A model generated the notes under the pieces. The model searched no databases and was not told where the DNA came from. It was given only the letters and a program-made list of their open reading frames with translations. From Amaurobius ferox (Eukaryota > Arthropoda > Arachnida > Araneae > Amaurobiidae), in contig OX578134.1 of NCBI GenBank assembly GCA_951213105.1, positions 138,159,793 through 138,223,792 on the forward strand: a stretch of 64,000 bases of DNA, given 5' to 3'. Shown here in pieces: positions 27,509-39,338 of the stretch. Position 1 is the first letter of the stretch. Every line of letters starts with the position of its first letter. A program made the translations under genes and the position numbers.

Positions 27509-29518
27509 TCTTCTATATAATAAAAGGCAATGTCTGTGTGTCTGTCTTATACACTATACGTTTCGCGACCTCGCGTCGGAGAGCTACGAAATTTGGCAAT
27601 CGGAGACCCGGGTGGGAGGGAAGGGGACACGTGAAAACCGATTTTTAAAATTTTAATTATTTTTTTATTTATTTAATGTTTTATGCGATTTCGACCGTTT
27701 TTTGCCCTTTTTGCCCTTTTTTCTCCACGATCCAGACATCGTAGAAAAAAACAAATTACACCATCGGAAAGAGCAGAGAATTTCGAGTAAAAATATATCA
27801 ATTTCAAATCTGAATTTCGATTTCTAATATTTTTTAAAGATTTTAAAACAAAACTCACTTTTGGCTCAAGAAAACGATTTTTGGTTTTTAAATTCTCGCA
27901 TCGTGAAAAGTACTCATAATTTCGACTAATAATTTACATTTTCAGAAAGGTCAAACATCTGGCATTCTTACAAGTCCAATCTGGTCCAGAAATAATGAAA
28001 ATTGCCTTCAGGATGGCAATTTTAAAGACGCCATGATTTTAAATTTGTCGGCTACCGGCTCAGTTCCTCAACGGCATTTTCCCCCCATCCGCATTAGTTT
28101 CTTCCCCGTCTCCATGGAGACCGCGCTTTCGGTTTTAACTGAATTACGAGCATAAGTGTTGTATACATCGGGCGAAATTATTATATTTATATGATATTTT
28201 AAATGGATATTTTTAAATGGATATTTTAAATAATTTAAATGATTGAATTATGGTGGTTTGAATTGTGGTGATGTATTTGAAATTATTATATTTATGGTTT
28301 GGTGGAACGATATGGTTGATTTTTTTATTTTAAATGGATATTTTAATTTATGGATATTTTAATTTATAGATATTTTAAATGGATATTTTAATTTTATGGC
28401 TATTTTAAATGATGGAACGATGGAACGAGGATGGTGGAATTAAGAGCCTAGCATATGGTCGTTATAAATTTAAATTAGCGCGCGGGAAGTTAGCGCGCGA
28501 GAATTGCACTCGGTAGGCCTGGGTTCGATTCCCGCCACTGATGCGGAGTACGATCACCTTAAACATATGGGTCGATAATTCCTTCCGAGAGGTTGGTGGC
28601 AGGGAAAGGAGGGTACGGTCTCTGTGGATGCCTCCCCCACTGGGTCCTGGTCCAAATTGGGTGAATAAAAAGAAAGTTATGGAGATTGTCGCGGAGGGCG
28701 CGGTAGCCCAGTGGTTAGCGTGCGGGAATTTCACTCGGTAGGCCCGGGTTCGATTCCCTCCAACTGACAAAACTGCTGCCGTGTTCACGCGGAGTACGAT
28801 CACGTTAAACATGTGGGTCCGTAAGTCCTTCCGAGAGGTTGGTGGTAGAGGAAGGAGGGTACGCACCCTGTGGATGACTTTCCCACTGGGTTCCGGTCTA
28901 AATTGGGTGAATAAAAAGAAGGTTATGGAGATTGTCGCGGAGGGCGCGGTAGCCCAGTGGTTGGCGCGCGGGAATTGCACTCGGTAGGCTAGTGTTCGAT
29001 TGCCGCCACTGCCAAAACTGCTGCCATTTTCACGCGGAGTACGATCACGTTAAACATGTGGATCCGCAAGTCCTTCCGAGAGGTTGTTGGTAGAGGAAGG
29101 AGGGTACGGACCCTGTGGATGCCTCCCCTACTGGGTTCCGGTCTAAATTGGGTGAATAAAAAGAAGGTTATGGAGATTGTCGCGGAGGGCGCGGTAGCCC
29201 AGTGGTTAGCGCTCGGGATTTGCACTAGGTAGGTCCGGGTTCGATTCCCGCCACTGCCAAAACTGCCGCCGTGTTCAGGCGGAGTACGATCACGTTAAAC
29301 ATGCGGGACCGTAAGTCCTTCCGAGAGGTTGGTGGTAGGGGAAGGAGGGTACGGTCCCTGTGGATGCCTCCCCCACTGAGTTCCTGTCTAAATTGGGTGG
29401 CACTTCCTGGTAGGTCGTTCCTTCTGGTAGGTCGCGCCAGCGAGTGTGCCACGGTTAGAATTTGCCACGGTCAGAATTTTCAAGGGTAGCGAACAGGCTG
29501 GTCGCCAAAGGCGGCTAG
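27509..29518 (+). mobile_element. Helitron unit H1, class A (~2.0 kb, non-autonomous)
   Basis: Starts TCTTCTATATAATAAAAGGC directly after host A (27508) and ends CTAG. The interior is defined by GGCTACCGGCTCAGTTCCTC, CCGTCTCCATGGAGACCGCG and TGTTGTATACATCGGGCG. It is followed by short AATGGATATTTTAAATGATGG-like repeats and a SINE-derived array. It encodes no protein. Confidence 0.88.
28487..29400 (+). repeat. SINE-derived tandem array in H1 (~245-bp period)
   Basis: Each unit has a tRNA-like head with A box TAGCCCAGTGG and B box GGTTCGATTCC whose starts lie 43 bases apart, as in tRNA genes (example 28704 and 28747). The body carries GGAGTACGATCACGTTAAAC, AAGTCCTTCCGAGAGGTTGG and GGTCTAAATTGGGTGAATAA. 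A boxes fall at 28704, 28950 and 29195. The first head is partial. Many frames reading AQWLARGN/GPGSIP-like peptides come from these heads and are not genes. Confidence 0.85.
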
Positions 29519-31551
29519 TAAATAATAAAAGGCAATGTCTGTGTGTGTGTCTGTGTGTCTGTGTGTCTGTGTGTCTGTCTTATACACTATACGTTTCGCG
29601 ACCGCGCGTCGGAGAGCTACGAAATTTGGCAATCGGAGACCTGGGGGGGAGGGAAGGGGACACGTGAAAACCGATTTTTAAAATTTGAATTATTTTTTTT
29701 TGTTATTTAATGTTTTATGCGATTTCGACCGTTTTTTGACATTTTTGCCCTTTTTTCTCCACGATGCAGACGTTGTAGAAAAAAACAAATCACACCATCG
29801 GAAAGAGCAGAGAATTTCGAGTAAAAATATATCAATTTCAACTCTCAATTTCGATTTCTAATATTTTTTAAAGATTTTAAAACAAAAGTCACTTTTGGCT
29901 CAAAAAAACGATTTTTGGTTTTTAAATTCTCGCATAGTGAAAAGTACTCATAATTTCGACTAATAATTTACATTTTTAGAAAGCTGAAATATCTGGCATT
30001 CTTACAAGTCTAATTTGGTCCAGAAATAATGAAAATTGCCTTCAGGATCGCAATTTTAAAGACGCCATGATTTTAAATTTGTCGGCTACCGGCTCAGTTC
30101 TTCAACGGCATTTTCCCCCCATCCGCAGTAGTTTCTTCCCCGTCTCCATGGAGACCGCGCTTTCGGTTTTAAATGAATTACGAGCATAAGTGTTGTATAC
30201 ATCGGGCGAAATTATTATATTTATATGATATTTTAAATGGATATTTTAAATAATTTAAATGATTGAATTATGGTGGTTTGAATTGTGGTGATGTATTTGA
30301 AATTATTATATTTATGGATTGGTGGAACGATATGGATGATTTTTTGATTTTAAATGGATATTTTAATTTATGGATATTTTAATTTATAGATATTTTAAAT
30401 GGATATTTTAATTTTATGGCTATTTTAAATGATAGAACGATGGAACGAGGATGGTGGAATTAAGAGCCTAGCATATGGTCATTATAAATTTAAATTAGCG
30501 CGCGGGAAGTTAGCGCGCGAGAATTGCACTCGGTAGGCCTGGGTTCGATTCCCGCCACTGATGCGGAGTACGATCACCTTAAACATATGGGTCGATAATT
30601 CCTTCCGAGAGGTTGGTGGCAGGGAAAGGAGGGTACGGTCTCTGTGGATGCCTCCCCCACTGGGTCCTGGTCCAAATTGGGTGAATAAAAAGAAAGTTAT
30701 GGAGATTGTCGCGGAGGGCGCGGTAGCCCAGTGGTTAGCGAGCGGGAATTTCACTCGGTAGGCCCGGGTTCGATTCCCTCCACTGACAAAACTGCTGCCG
30801 TGTTCACGCGGAGTACGATCACGTTAAACATGTGGGTCCGTAAGTCCTTCCGAGAGGTTGGTGGTAGAGGAAGGAGGGTACGGACCCTGTGGATGACTTT
30901 CCCACTGGGTTCCGGTCTAAATTGGGTGAATAAAAAGAAGGTTATGGAGATTGTCGCGGAGGGCGCGGTAGCCCAGTGGTTGGCGCGCGGGAATTGCATT
31001 CGGTAGGCTCGGGTTCGATTGCCGCCACTGCCAAAACTGCTGCCATTTTCACGCGGAGTACGATCACGTTAAACATGTGGATCCGTAAGTCCTTCCGAGA
31101 GGTTGTTGGTAGAGGAAGGAGGGTACGGACCCTGTGGATGCCTCCCCTACTGGGTTCCGGTCTAAATTGGGTGAATAAAAAGAAGGTTATGGAGATTGTC
31201 GCGGAGGGCGCGGTAGCCCAGTGGTTAGCGCGCGGGATTTGCACTAGGTAGGTCCGGGTTCGATTCCCGCCATTGCCAAAACTGCCGCCGTGTTCAGGCG
31301 GAGTACGATCACGTTAAACATGCGGGACCGTAAGTCCTTCCGAGAGGTTGGTGGTAGGGGAAGGAGGGTACGGTCCCTGTGGATGCCTCCCCCACTGAGT
31401 TCCTGTCTAAATTGGGTGGCACTTCCTGGCCCTCCAAACAGTTACCTTACACTTTACTGGTAGGTCGCGCCAGCGAGTGTGCCACGGTTAGAATTTGCCA
31501 CGGTCAGAATTTTCAAGGGTAGCGAACAGGCTGGTCGCCAAAGGCGGCTAG
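29519..31551 (+). mobile_element. Helitron unit H2, class A
   Basis: Nearly collinear with H1, including the same SINE array (A boxes at 30724, 30969 and 31214). Its start is TAAATAATAAAAGG, lacking the canonical TC. Its 3-prime part keeps CCTCCAAACAGTTACCTTAC, which H1 has lost, so H1 and H2 are siblings rather than exact copies. Confidence 0.88.
30487..31440 (+). repeat. SINE-derived tandem array in H2
   Basis: Four heads and bodies in the same order as in H1, with 245-bp spacing between successive A boxes. Confidence 0.85.
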
Positions 31552-32150
31552 TAAATAATAAAAGGCAATGTCTGTGTGTGTGTGTGTGTGTCTGTCTGTC
31601 TTATACACTATACGTTTCGCGACCGCGCGTCGGAGAGCTACGAAATTTGGCAATCGGAGACCCGGGGGGGGAGGGAAGGGGACACGTGAAAACCGATTTT
31701 CAAAATTCTAATTATTTTTTTATTTATTTAATGTTTTATGCGATTTCGACCTTTTTTTGCCCTTTTTGCCCTTTTTTCTCCACGATCCAGACGTCGTAGA
31801 AAAAAACAACTCACACCATCGGAAAGAGCAGACAATTGCGAGTAAAAATATATGAATTTCAAATCTCCATTTCGATTTCTAATATTTTTTAAAGATTTTA
31901 AAACAAGTCACTTTTGGCTCAAAAAAACGATTTTTGGTTTTTAAATTCTCGCATAGTCAAAAGTACTCATAATTTCGACTAATAATTTACATTTTTAGAA
32001 AGCTGAAATATCTGGCATTCTTACAAGTCTAATCTGGTCCAGAAATAATGAAAATTGCCTTCAGGATCGCAATTTTAAAGACGTCATGATTTTAAATTTC
32101 TCGGCGTTCCGTTCGTTTCTCCCCCGCTGAAGCAGGGAAGGTGGTGGGTG

Positions 32151-32212
32151 GGGACGTCACGGTGGAGGTGACGTCACGGTTCTGAATAGAGCGCCTTTGC
32201 TCTATATAAATT
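32151..32212 (+). promoter_or_regulatory. Promoter-like block in H3: CRE-type sites plus TATA
   Basis: GACGTCAC (32153-32160), the palindrome GTGACGTCAC (32168-32177) and TATATAAA (32203-32210) lie within 62 bases. The core TGACGTCA binds CREB/ATF factors in animals. An AGAGCGCCTTTGCTCT stem precedes the TATA. No protein gene follows, so any transcript would be non-coding. Confidence 0.4.
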
Positions 32213-32384
32213 ATTATATTTATATTTTAAATGATGGGACGATCTGGATTTTTTAAATGTATATTTTAACTTTTGGATATTTTAAATGGATATTTTAATT
32301 TTATGGATATTTTAAATGATGGAACAATGAAACAATGGAATGAGGATGATGGAATTAAGCATATGGTCATTTTAAATTGCAAAT

Positions 32385-33510
32385 TAGCGCGCGGGAAGTT
32401 AGCGGTAGGCCCGGGTTCGATTCCCGCCACTGCCAAAACTGCCGCCGTGTTTACGTGGAATACGATCACGTTAAATATGTGGGTCCGTAAGTCCTTCCGA
32501 GAGGTTGGTGGTAGGGGAAGGAGGATACGGCCCCTGTGGATGCCTCCCCCACTGGGTTCCCGTCTAAATTGGGTGAATATGTAGAAAGTTATGGAGATTG
32601 TCGCGGAGGGCGCGGCAGCCCAGTGGTTAGCGCGCGGGAATTGCACTCAGTAGGCCCGGGTTCGATTCCCGCCACTGCCAAAACTTACGCCACGTTCACG
32701 CAGAGTACGATCACGTTAAACATGTGGGTTCGTGAGTCCTTCCGAGAGGTTGGTGGTAAGGGAAGGAGGGTACGGTCTAAATTGGGTGAATAAAAAGAAA
32801 GTTATGGAGATTGTCGCGGAGGGCGAAGTAGCCCAGTGGTTAGCGCGCGGGAATTGCACGCGGTAGGCCCGGGTTCGATTTCCGCCACTGACATGGAGTA
32901 CGATCACGTTAAACATATGGGTCCGTATGTTTTTCCGAGAGGTTGGTGGTAGGGGAAGGAGGGTACGTTCCCTGTGGATGCCTCCCCCACTGGGTTCCGG
33001 TCTAAATTGGGTGGCACATCCTGGCCGTCCAACCAGTTACCAGGCCCGGGTTCGATTCCCAATGGATATTTTAAATGATGGAACAATGAAACAATGGAAT
33101 GAGGATGATGGAATTAAGCATATGGTCATTTTAAATTGCAAATTAGCGCGCGGGAAGTTAGCGGTAGGCCCGGGTTCGATTCCCGCCACTGCCAAAACTG
33201 CCGCCGTGTTTACGTGGAATACGATCACGTTAAATATGTGGGTCCGTAAGTCCTTCCGAGTGGTGGTTAAAAAGAAAGTTATGAAGAATATCGCGGAGGG
33301 TGAAGTACCCCAGTGGTTAGTGCGCGGGATTTGCACTTGGTAGGCCCGGGTTCTATTCCCAAAATTGCCGCCGTGTTTACGCGGAGTACGATCACGTTAA
33401 ACGTGTGGGACTGCAAGTCCTTCCGAGAGGTTTGTGGTAGGGGAAGGAGGGTACGGTCTCTTTGGATGCCTCCCCCATTGGGTTCCGGTCTAAATTGTGT
33501 GGCACTTCCT
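32385..33510 (+). repeat. SINE-derived tandem array in H3, with internal duplication
   Basis: Several heads and bodies. The duplicated segment at 33062-33259 brings a second copy of the ATGGATATTTTAAATGATGG leader and the first head into the middle of the array. Confidence 0.8.
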
Positions 33511-34622
33511 GGCCTTCCAAGCAGTTACCTTACACCTTTCTGGTAGGTCGCGCCAACGAGTTTGCCACGGTCAGAATTTTCAAGGGTAGCGAACAGGCTG
33601 GTCGCCAAAGGCGGCTAGTCTTCTTCTATATAAAAGGCAATGTCTGTGTGTGTGTGTGTGTGTGTCTGTCTGTCTGTCTGTCTGTCTTATACACTATACG
33701 TTTCGCGACCGCGCGTCGGAGAGCTACGAAATTTGGCAATCGGAGACCCGGGGGGGAGGGAAGGGGACACGTGAAAACCGATTTTCAAAATTCTAATTAT
33801 TTTTTTATTTATTTAATGTTTTATGCGATTTCGACCTTTTTTTGCCCTTTTTGCCCTTTTTTCTCCACGATCCAGACGTCGTAGAAAAAAACAACTCACA
33901 CCATCGGAAAGAGCAGACAATTGCGAGTAAAAATATATCAATTTCAAATCTGAATTTCGATTTCTAATATTTTTTAAAGATTTTAAAACAAAAGTCTTTT
34001 TTTGCTCAAGAAAACGATTTTTGGTTTTTAAATTCTCGCATCGTGAAAAGTACTCATAATTTCGACTAATAATTTACATTTTCAGAAAGGTCAAACATCT
34101 GGCATTCTTACAAGTCCAATCTGGTCAGGAAATATTGCGTATTGCCCACAGGATCGGGATTTTAAAAGTTTCCGAATTTCGATTTCTCGGCGTTCCGGTC
34201 GGCGTGCCGCTTCATTTCTCCACCGCTGAAGGAAGGAAGGTGGTGGGTGGGGACGTCAAGGTGGAGGTGACGTCACGGTTCTGTATATGCATAGCGATGG
34301 GTGGGACAATAAGAAACCGAATTAGTTTTTACTTTCCGTTTCCCGCGCTTCCGATTTTAAATGAAATAAGAGCTTAACATATGCACTGTAGAAATTATTA
34401 TATTTATATTTTAAATGATGGAACGATATGGATTTTTTAAATGGATATTTTAATTTTATGGATATTTTAAATGATGGAACGATGGATATTTTAATTTTAT
34501 GGATATTTTAAATGATGGAACGATGGATATTTAAATTTTATGGATATTTTAAATGATGGAACAATGGAATGAGGATGATGGAATTAAGAGCTTAGAGAGC
34601 ATATGGTCATTTTAAATTGTAA

Positions 34623-35300
34623 ATTAGCGCGCGGGAAGTTAGCGGTAGGCCCGGGTACGATTCCCGCCACTGCCAAAACTGCCGAAGTGTTCACGCGGAA
34701 TACGATCACGTTAAACATGTGGGCCCGTAAGTCCTTCCGAGAGGTTGGTGGTAGGGGAAGGAGGGTACGGCCTAAATTGGGTGAATAAAAAGAAAGTTAT
34801 GGAGATTGTCGCGGAGGGCGAAGTAGCCCAGTGGTTAGCGCGCGGGAATTGCACGCGGTAGGCCCGGGTTCGATTTCCAAAATTGCCGCCGTGTTCATGC
34901 GGAGTACGATCACGCGGAATAAACATGTGTGTCTGTAAGTCCTTTCGAGAGGTTGGTGGTTGGGGAAGGAGGGTACGGTCCCCGTGGGTGCCTCTCCCAC
35001 TGGGTTCCGGTCTAAATTCGGTGAATAAAAAGAAAGTTATGGAAAATGTCGCGGAGGGCGAAGTACACCAGTGGTTAGCGCGCGGGAATTTCACTGGGTA
35101 GGCCCGGGTTCGATTCCCGCCACTGCCAAAACTGCAGCCGCGTTCACGCGGAGTACGATCACGTTAAGCATGCGGGATCGTAAGTCCTTCCGAAAGGTTG
35201 GTGGTAGGGGAAGGAGGGGACGGTCCCTGTGGATGTCTCCCCCACTGAGTTCCGGTCTAAATTGGGTGGCACTTCCTGGCCGTCCAAACAGTTACCTTAC
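34623..35300 (+). repeat. SINE-derived array in H4
   Basis: Three heads and bodies; the last two heads read GAAGTAGCCCAGTGG and GAAGTACACCAGTGG, so the A box is decaying. It ends with GTCCAAACAGTTACC and the class-typical tail. Confidence 0.8.
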
Positions 35301-35364
35301 ACCTTCTGGTAAGGTCGCGCCAGCGAGTGTGCCACGGTTACAATTTGCCACGGTCAGAATTTTC

Positions 35365-35378
35365 AAGGGTAGCGAACA
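35365..35378. other. Left target-site duplication of the H4 retrotransposon
   Basis: AAGGGTAGCGAACA, repeated at 40413-40426 just after the poly(A). Two of the A bases could belong to the tail, so the length is 12-14 bp. Duplications of this size are usual for LINE-type insertion. Confidence 0.9.
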
Positions 35379-35663
35379 CGAGAGCGAGCAATGGCGTCGA
35401 CTTGAAAGGTTGTGATTTTTGTGGCTCCGTTTTGATATAGTTTTATATGGTGTAATAGTGGATTGATATAGATTATATTAGTCTCAAAAGATGCCGGAGG
35501 TAATGTAGTATATGATGGAAATGTTTAGATGTGCTTTATGGCTGTTAATTTGTGTATATAAGGTGTTTTTATATAAAGAATTTCTCGTAATGCTAAGTGA
35601 ATCTGGATTGCCATGTTAGAAATCAAGATGGCTACTCAAGTGCGTAGTTGTTAAAACTTGAGA

Positions 35664-36785
35664 TTTTTCTCTGAAAATTTCGTGTCTTCAAATTGCTATG
35701 GTTTCTCTTCTGGAAGGTTCTACGGGAACTTTGACTGCTGATAAATATAGAAATATTGTGATCTAAGGGTTGATGGTGTTTATTTGTATATAAAGTGACT
35801 GGTTTCATACTTATAAGGATTTCTCTGGTTTGCTGCGGGGCAGCATTTTCTATTAAGGCTATACTATAAGTGCTAAAAATATTGTTGTAGTGTCTATGGA
35901 ATCTTCAGGTTAATACTGACTCATATCCCGAATTTGGGGTTTATTGGATTTATGGACAATTTATGAGAATATTTTCAATAATTTGTGACGTCATCTGCCT
36001 CCGTCGTGCTGATCGCTGATCTTTTCAGGGGGGATCCAACAAGTTGTGAATGAAAACAGTATTTTTCTCGGATTTTTCGAAGATTAAAAACTGAAGTATA
36101 CTGTGAAGTGTTTATAAGTGGAAGCCCATTGATGTCTGATAATTAAGACAAAATTATTCTCGTCCTAATTGATACAAAGAACTTGGGACTGAGACACCGG
36201 TTTCGACGTTATTGTGAATTGACTGGTTTGCTGCGGTCCTGTTTTTTCTATAACTCCTTAATCTGTATGTTTAAAAATATTCTGTTATTGTAGAATTATA
36301 CTATTATATATGAATTGTATATATGTTGAAATTGGAAGGAGTGGTATAATTGGGAGATTTAATAACTATGTTATTGAATATTGATGACGTCATATACCTT
36401 GTTCTTTAGTTCTATGCTCTTTCTCCATGCACTCGGGAGGTACGAGAATTGATATTTTTCTTCAGATATTTCGAGCTTTATAAATGATTTTACACATGTA
36501 TATATGGATATAGAGGGTTAATGTATACTCCTAAAATGTGATAATATTATGTATTATAGAATTGTTATATACATTTAAGTGTTAATTGTTTAGAATTGAA
36601 ATTGTTTAACTTTTTAGTTTTTCTGCGGAGCTGGTTTTTTAGAGATAACTGTTCTATTTATATTAAAAATATAACTTATATTTCCCGGTGTACAGATGAC
36701 CTCATTGGGGTCCTGCATCTCCTTAGAGGCCTTTTGACTTGAAATTAGAATTATTAGAATTATTGGAGATATTTGACTACGTCAT
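35664..36785 (+). promoter_or_regulatory. Three ~395-bp 5-prime monomers with CRE-like sites
   Basis: The same landmarks recur in constant register. TTTTTCT is at 35664, 36062 and 36455. The CTGCGG block is 167-168 bases later, at about 35832, 36230 and 36622. ACGTCAT is 324-325 bases after TTTTTCT, at 35988, 36387 and 36779. The full TGACGTCA is kept in monomers 1 and 2, degenerates to CTACGTCA in monomer 3, and occurs once more at 36947-36954, 57 bases before the ORF1 ATG. Tandem promoter monomers are known from rodent L1; a promoter role here is inferred. Confidence 0.65.
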
Positions 36786-37010
36786 CCTCATTGAAATAAT
36801 TGTGTGTTCCTTTGGATTTTTGTTTACATGATATGTCTGGTTGTAAATACTTGACACTTGATTAGTGGTTTTGGAGATTGACTTCCTGCCCTTCCGAACT
36901 CTTTGGCATACCCTGGTTTGGGATTGTTTGTGATTCGTTGTAATTGTGACGTCATTATAACTGATATTTTTGGTTTCGGGCGACTGAGGGTGAAAATAAA
37001 TAGTTACAGG

Positions 37011-39338
37011 ATGTTTTACGCTACAGAATTGGACGATTTGATAAAATCCCTGCCGGACTTGAAAGAAATTTGTATAAAACCAGTATTAGAGGAGGATGAT
37101 TTGGATTGGTATCCAGTCCAAGATGTCGCGGCCCATTTGGAGGATTTTAAGTCCCTCTGTTCTGAGAAGAGATCTTCACATTTTGCCCGCCCTCTGCAGG
37201 GTTTAGTTATTTCTCAGTTATTAGTACCTTTGAAAGATATAATATTGAGACTTTGTGATTGTTATCAATCAAGGGATAGAGAATTTAGTCTCAGTTCGGA
37301 GCACAATGTTGAATTGGGGGAGGAATTTGAGACTTCCCAAAACTTACACAGGGAAAAGAACCGGGTTCTAATGGAGTTGAAAGAAAAGAACTTGTCTTTG
37401 GAAAGGGCAGTACAGGATCTCATGAATGATAAATTCCCAGAGTCTTATCGTGAACTTATCAACGAGGAAAAAGCTAGGGGTTCAGCATCTCCTGAATCGA
37501 ATGTTGAAGTTCTACAGTTGAGGGAATCTTTGAAAAGACAGGAAAGTATGGCGAGGGACTATCGGTGTGAGCTGCGCAACGCGGCTAATTCACAACTGGT
37601 TGATAGCTTGAGAGAAAATAAAAGGATCGTTGAGGATTTGGAGTGTTTGAGGAGTGAAGTCTGTGAGGCTAGAGTCAATGTAAACAACAGTCGTAAACAG
37701 TTAAACAGAAAGACTTGCGAACTAGAAAGGATGAAAGAAGTTCTGAAGACTAGGGAGGTAGAAATTCAGGACCTCAATTCGAGAATTGATCTTATGAAGA
37801 GTGGTAAACCAGGACTTGGTGATGAAATAGATGTTATATTGGATCAAGAAACTGGAAAAACGGAGACTGACCAGCTTGAGGATTCGATACTGGAAGGTTC
37901 GAAACCGGAGTTGGAAATTTCTGAGGACAGGATTGTTGGACCTGGTTGGTCGGCCTCCTCACCAAGGGGGGAAGAGAATTTTTCGCCCACCTTAAGGTAT
38001 GTTATTGATAAAATTACCACTGAAGACTTGAAACAATGTGTTTTCATTGATGGCCGAGCTGTCCAGCCGGGCCTTGTGATGAGAGAGATGTTGACTCGGA
38101 CGGGTCATCTGTTCTTGAGGAAGAAGGGTGACCCCCTATCTGTTACATTTCAAAGGGAAATAATAAAGAGGATTATTCAGCCACTTGTCGGGAATTTTCT
38201 AATGGTCTCCCGATTCCTGGAGACTTTGGTGCGGGACGGTTCCCATGGTCCTAGGGAGGGAGAGATTGGTCCTCCGATTCAAGGAAAGGATATCGAAACT
38301 GGAGGCCAAATGGCACAATTTGAAGAGATTAAGACCTATTTGGAGACTATTAAAGATAAACTCTCCCTCCGCGGAATTGTTGGTGAGGATTCCCTGATGG
38401 ACGAAAACAGAGAGCTTAGGATACAGAATGCTGATCTTGCGGGAAGATTGGCCGAATCTAGGGCAGGCTTTGAATCGATTGAAAAGGCGCTGGAGAAACA
38501 ATCTGCCCTCTGGGAAGACTTCCCGAGAGACAGGGATGAAAGAGCCTCTGGAAGAGATCCCCGCTCTTCTAAATTAAGTACTCCGGACTCCCATTGTACG
38601 ATCATAGTGACTCCTAGGTCCACCTGCTCCCCGGAGGTAACGAAACAACTGCTCTATTCATCAGTTGTTAAGCCTAAAGACCTAGAGGTTGGAATCGATA
38701 AGTGCTTCGGCCTCAAGGACGGTAGGATGGTTGTTGAGGTCCCGGAGAAAATAAAGGCAGTTAAACTTATGGAGGACTTAGCGGGTGATCCCTCTTTAAG
38801 GGATAAATTATCCTTCCAGATTCCGGTAATGAAAGCCCCTAGGGTAATCTTTTTCGATCTCCCTAGGGATGTTGCAGAGGAGGAGTTTGTTGGGGACATG
38901 GTTTCCCAGAATCCTTGGTTGGGGTCCTTTGGAACCTCCTTCAAATATAAATTCAGGATAAGAGGAAAATATGGAGACCACTTGATTTTTGATGTATTGC
39001 CCGAGGCCTTTGGATTATTGAACAAGAGGAGCCATGTTTACTTTGGGTGGTTAAGAGTGAGGTGCAGAGAATTTATCTCCGTCCTTCAATGCATGAAGTG
39101 TGGACGAATCGGCCACACTTCTGGAAGATGTAAAACAGATCCTCGATGTTTGAGGTGTGCTGGTTTACATGGTACTTCCCCTTGTAGGGCTCCTCTGAAG
39201 TGTATAAATTGCATGGAATCTATTGGAGGTAGTCGAGGTGAACGACCTACAGATCATTCCTGTCGGGATGAAAACTGTGAAGCATTTAAAAGAGAGGTTA
39301 TTAGATACCGGAGGCATATTGACTATGGAGACACATAG
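37011..39338 (+). CDS. LINE ORF1 protein (gag-like, RRM-like region plus CCHC zinc knuckles)
   Basis: ORF1 protein of a non-LTR retrotransposon of the I/R1/Jockey kind; such proteins bind the element RNA and form ribonucleoprotein particles. The frame is open from 36903, but that codon is TTG; the first ATG is at 37011, giving 775 residues. Residues about 110-265 are charged heptad-type coiled coil. Residues about 528-693 match the conserved region before the knuckles, with LKDGRMVVEV, APRVIFFDLP, SQNPWLG and VYFGWLRVRCREF. The knuckles start at residue 694: CX2CX4HX4C (CMKCGRIGHTSGRC), CX2CX3HX4C, then a longer CX2C...HXC-type finger. The protein is larger than many ORF1 proteins (often 400-600) because of the coiled coil. 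The frame has no stop or shift. No ORF2 follows. Confidence 0.88.
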   Translation: MFYATELDDLIKSLPDLKEICIKPVLEEDDLDWYPVQDVAAHLEDFKSLCSEKRSSHFARPLQGLVISQLLVPLKDIILRLCDCYQSRDREFSLSSEHNVELGEEFETSQNLHREKNRVLMELKEKNLSLERAVQDLMNDKFPESYRELINEEKARGSASPESNVEVLQLRESLKRQESMARDYRCELRNAANSQLVDSLRENKRIVEDLECLRSEVCEARVNVNNSRKQLNRKTCELERMKEVLKTREVEIQDLNSRIDLMKSGKPGLGDEIDVILDQETGKTETDQLEDSILEGSKPELEISEDRIVGPGWSASSPRGEENFSPTLRYVIDKITTEDLKQCVFIDGRAVQPGLVMREMLTRTGHLFLRKKGDPLSVTFQREIIKRIIQPLVGNFLMVSRFLETLVRDGSHGPREGEIGPPIQGKDIETGGQMAQFEEIKTYLETIKDKLSLRGIVGEDSLMDENRELRIQNADLAGRLAESRAGFESIEKALEKQSALWEDFPRDRDERASGRDPRSSKLSTPDSHCTIIVTPRSTCSPEVTKQLLYSSVVKPKDLEVGIDKCFGLKDGRMVVEVPEKIKAVKLMEDLAGDPSLRDKLSFQIPVMKAPRVIFFDLPRDVAEEEFVGDMVSQNPWLGSFGTSFKYKFRIRGKYGDHLIFDVLPEAFGLLNKRSHVYFGWLRVRCREFISVLQCMKCGRIGHTSGRCKTDPRCLRCAGLHGTSPCRAPLKCINCMESIGGSRGERPTDHSCRDENCEAFKREVIRYRRHIDYGDT

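Larger units (their letters stand above)
31552..33618 (+). mobile_element. Helitron unit H3, class B
   Basis: Defined by CTCGGCGTTCCGTTCG and the TGACGTCA/TATA block. It carries an internal direct duplication: 32303 to about 32500 recurs at 33062 to about 33259, replacing sequence present in H5 and H7. Ends CTAG at 33615-33618. Confidence 0.87.

Noticed and set aside
28704..28757. Possible tRNA genes at the A/B-box heads
   Set aside because: A and B boxes have tRNA spacing, but I cannot fold a complete cloverleaf with an acceptor stem, and every head continues into a SINE body.
36903..37010. N-terminal extension of ORF1 by 36 residues
   Set aside because: It would require a TTG start; the ATG at 37011 is the better choice in an animal genome, and the extension covers a promoter-like TGACGTCA site.
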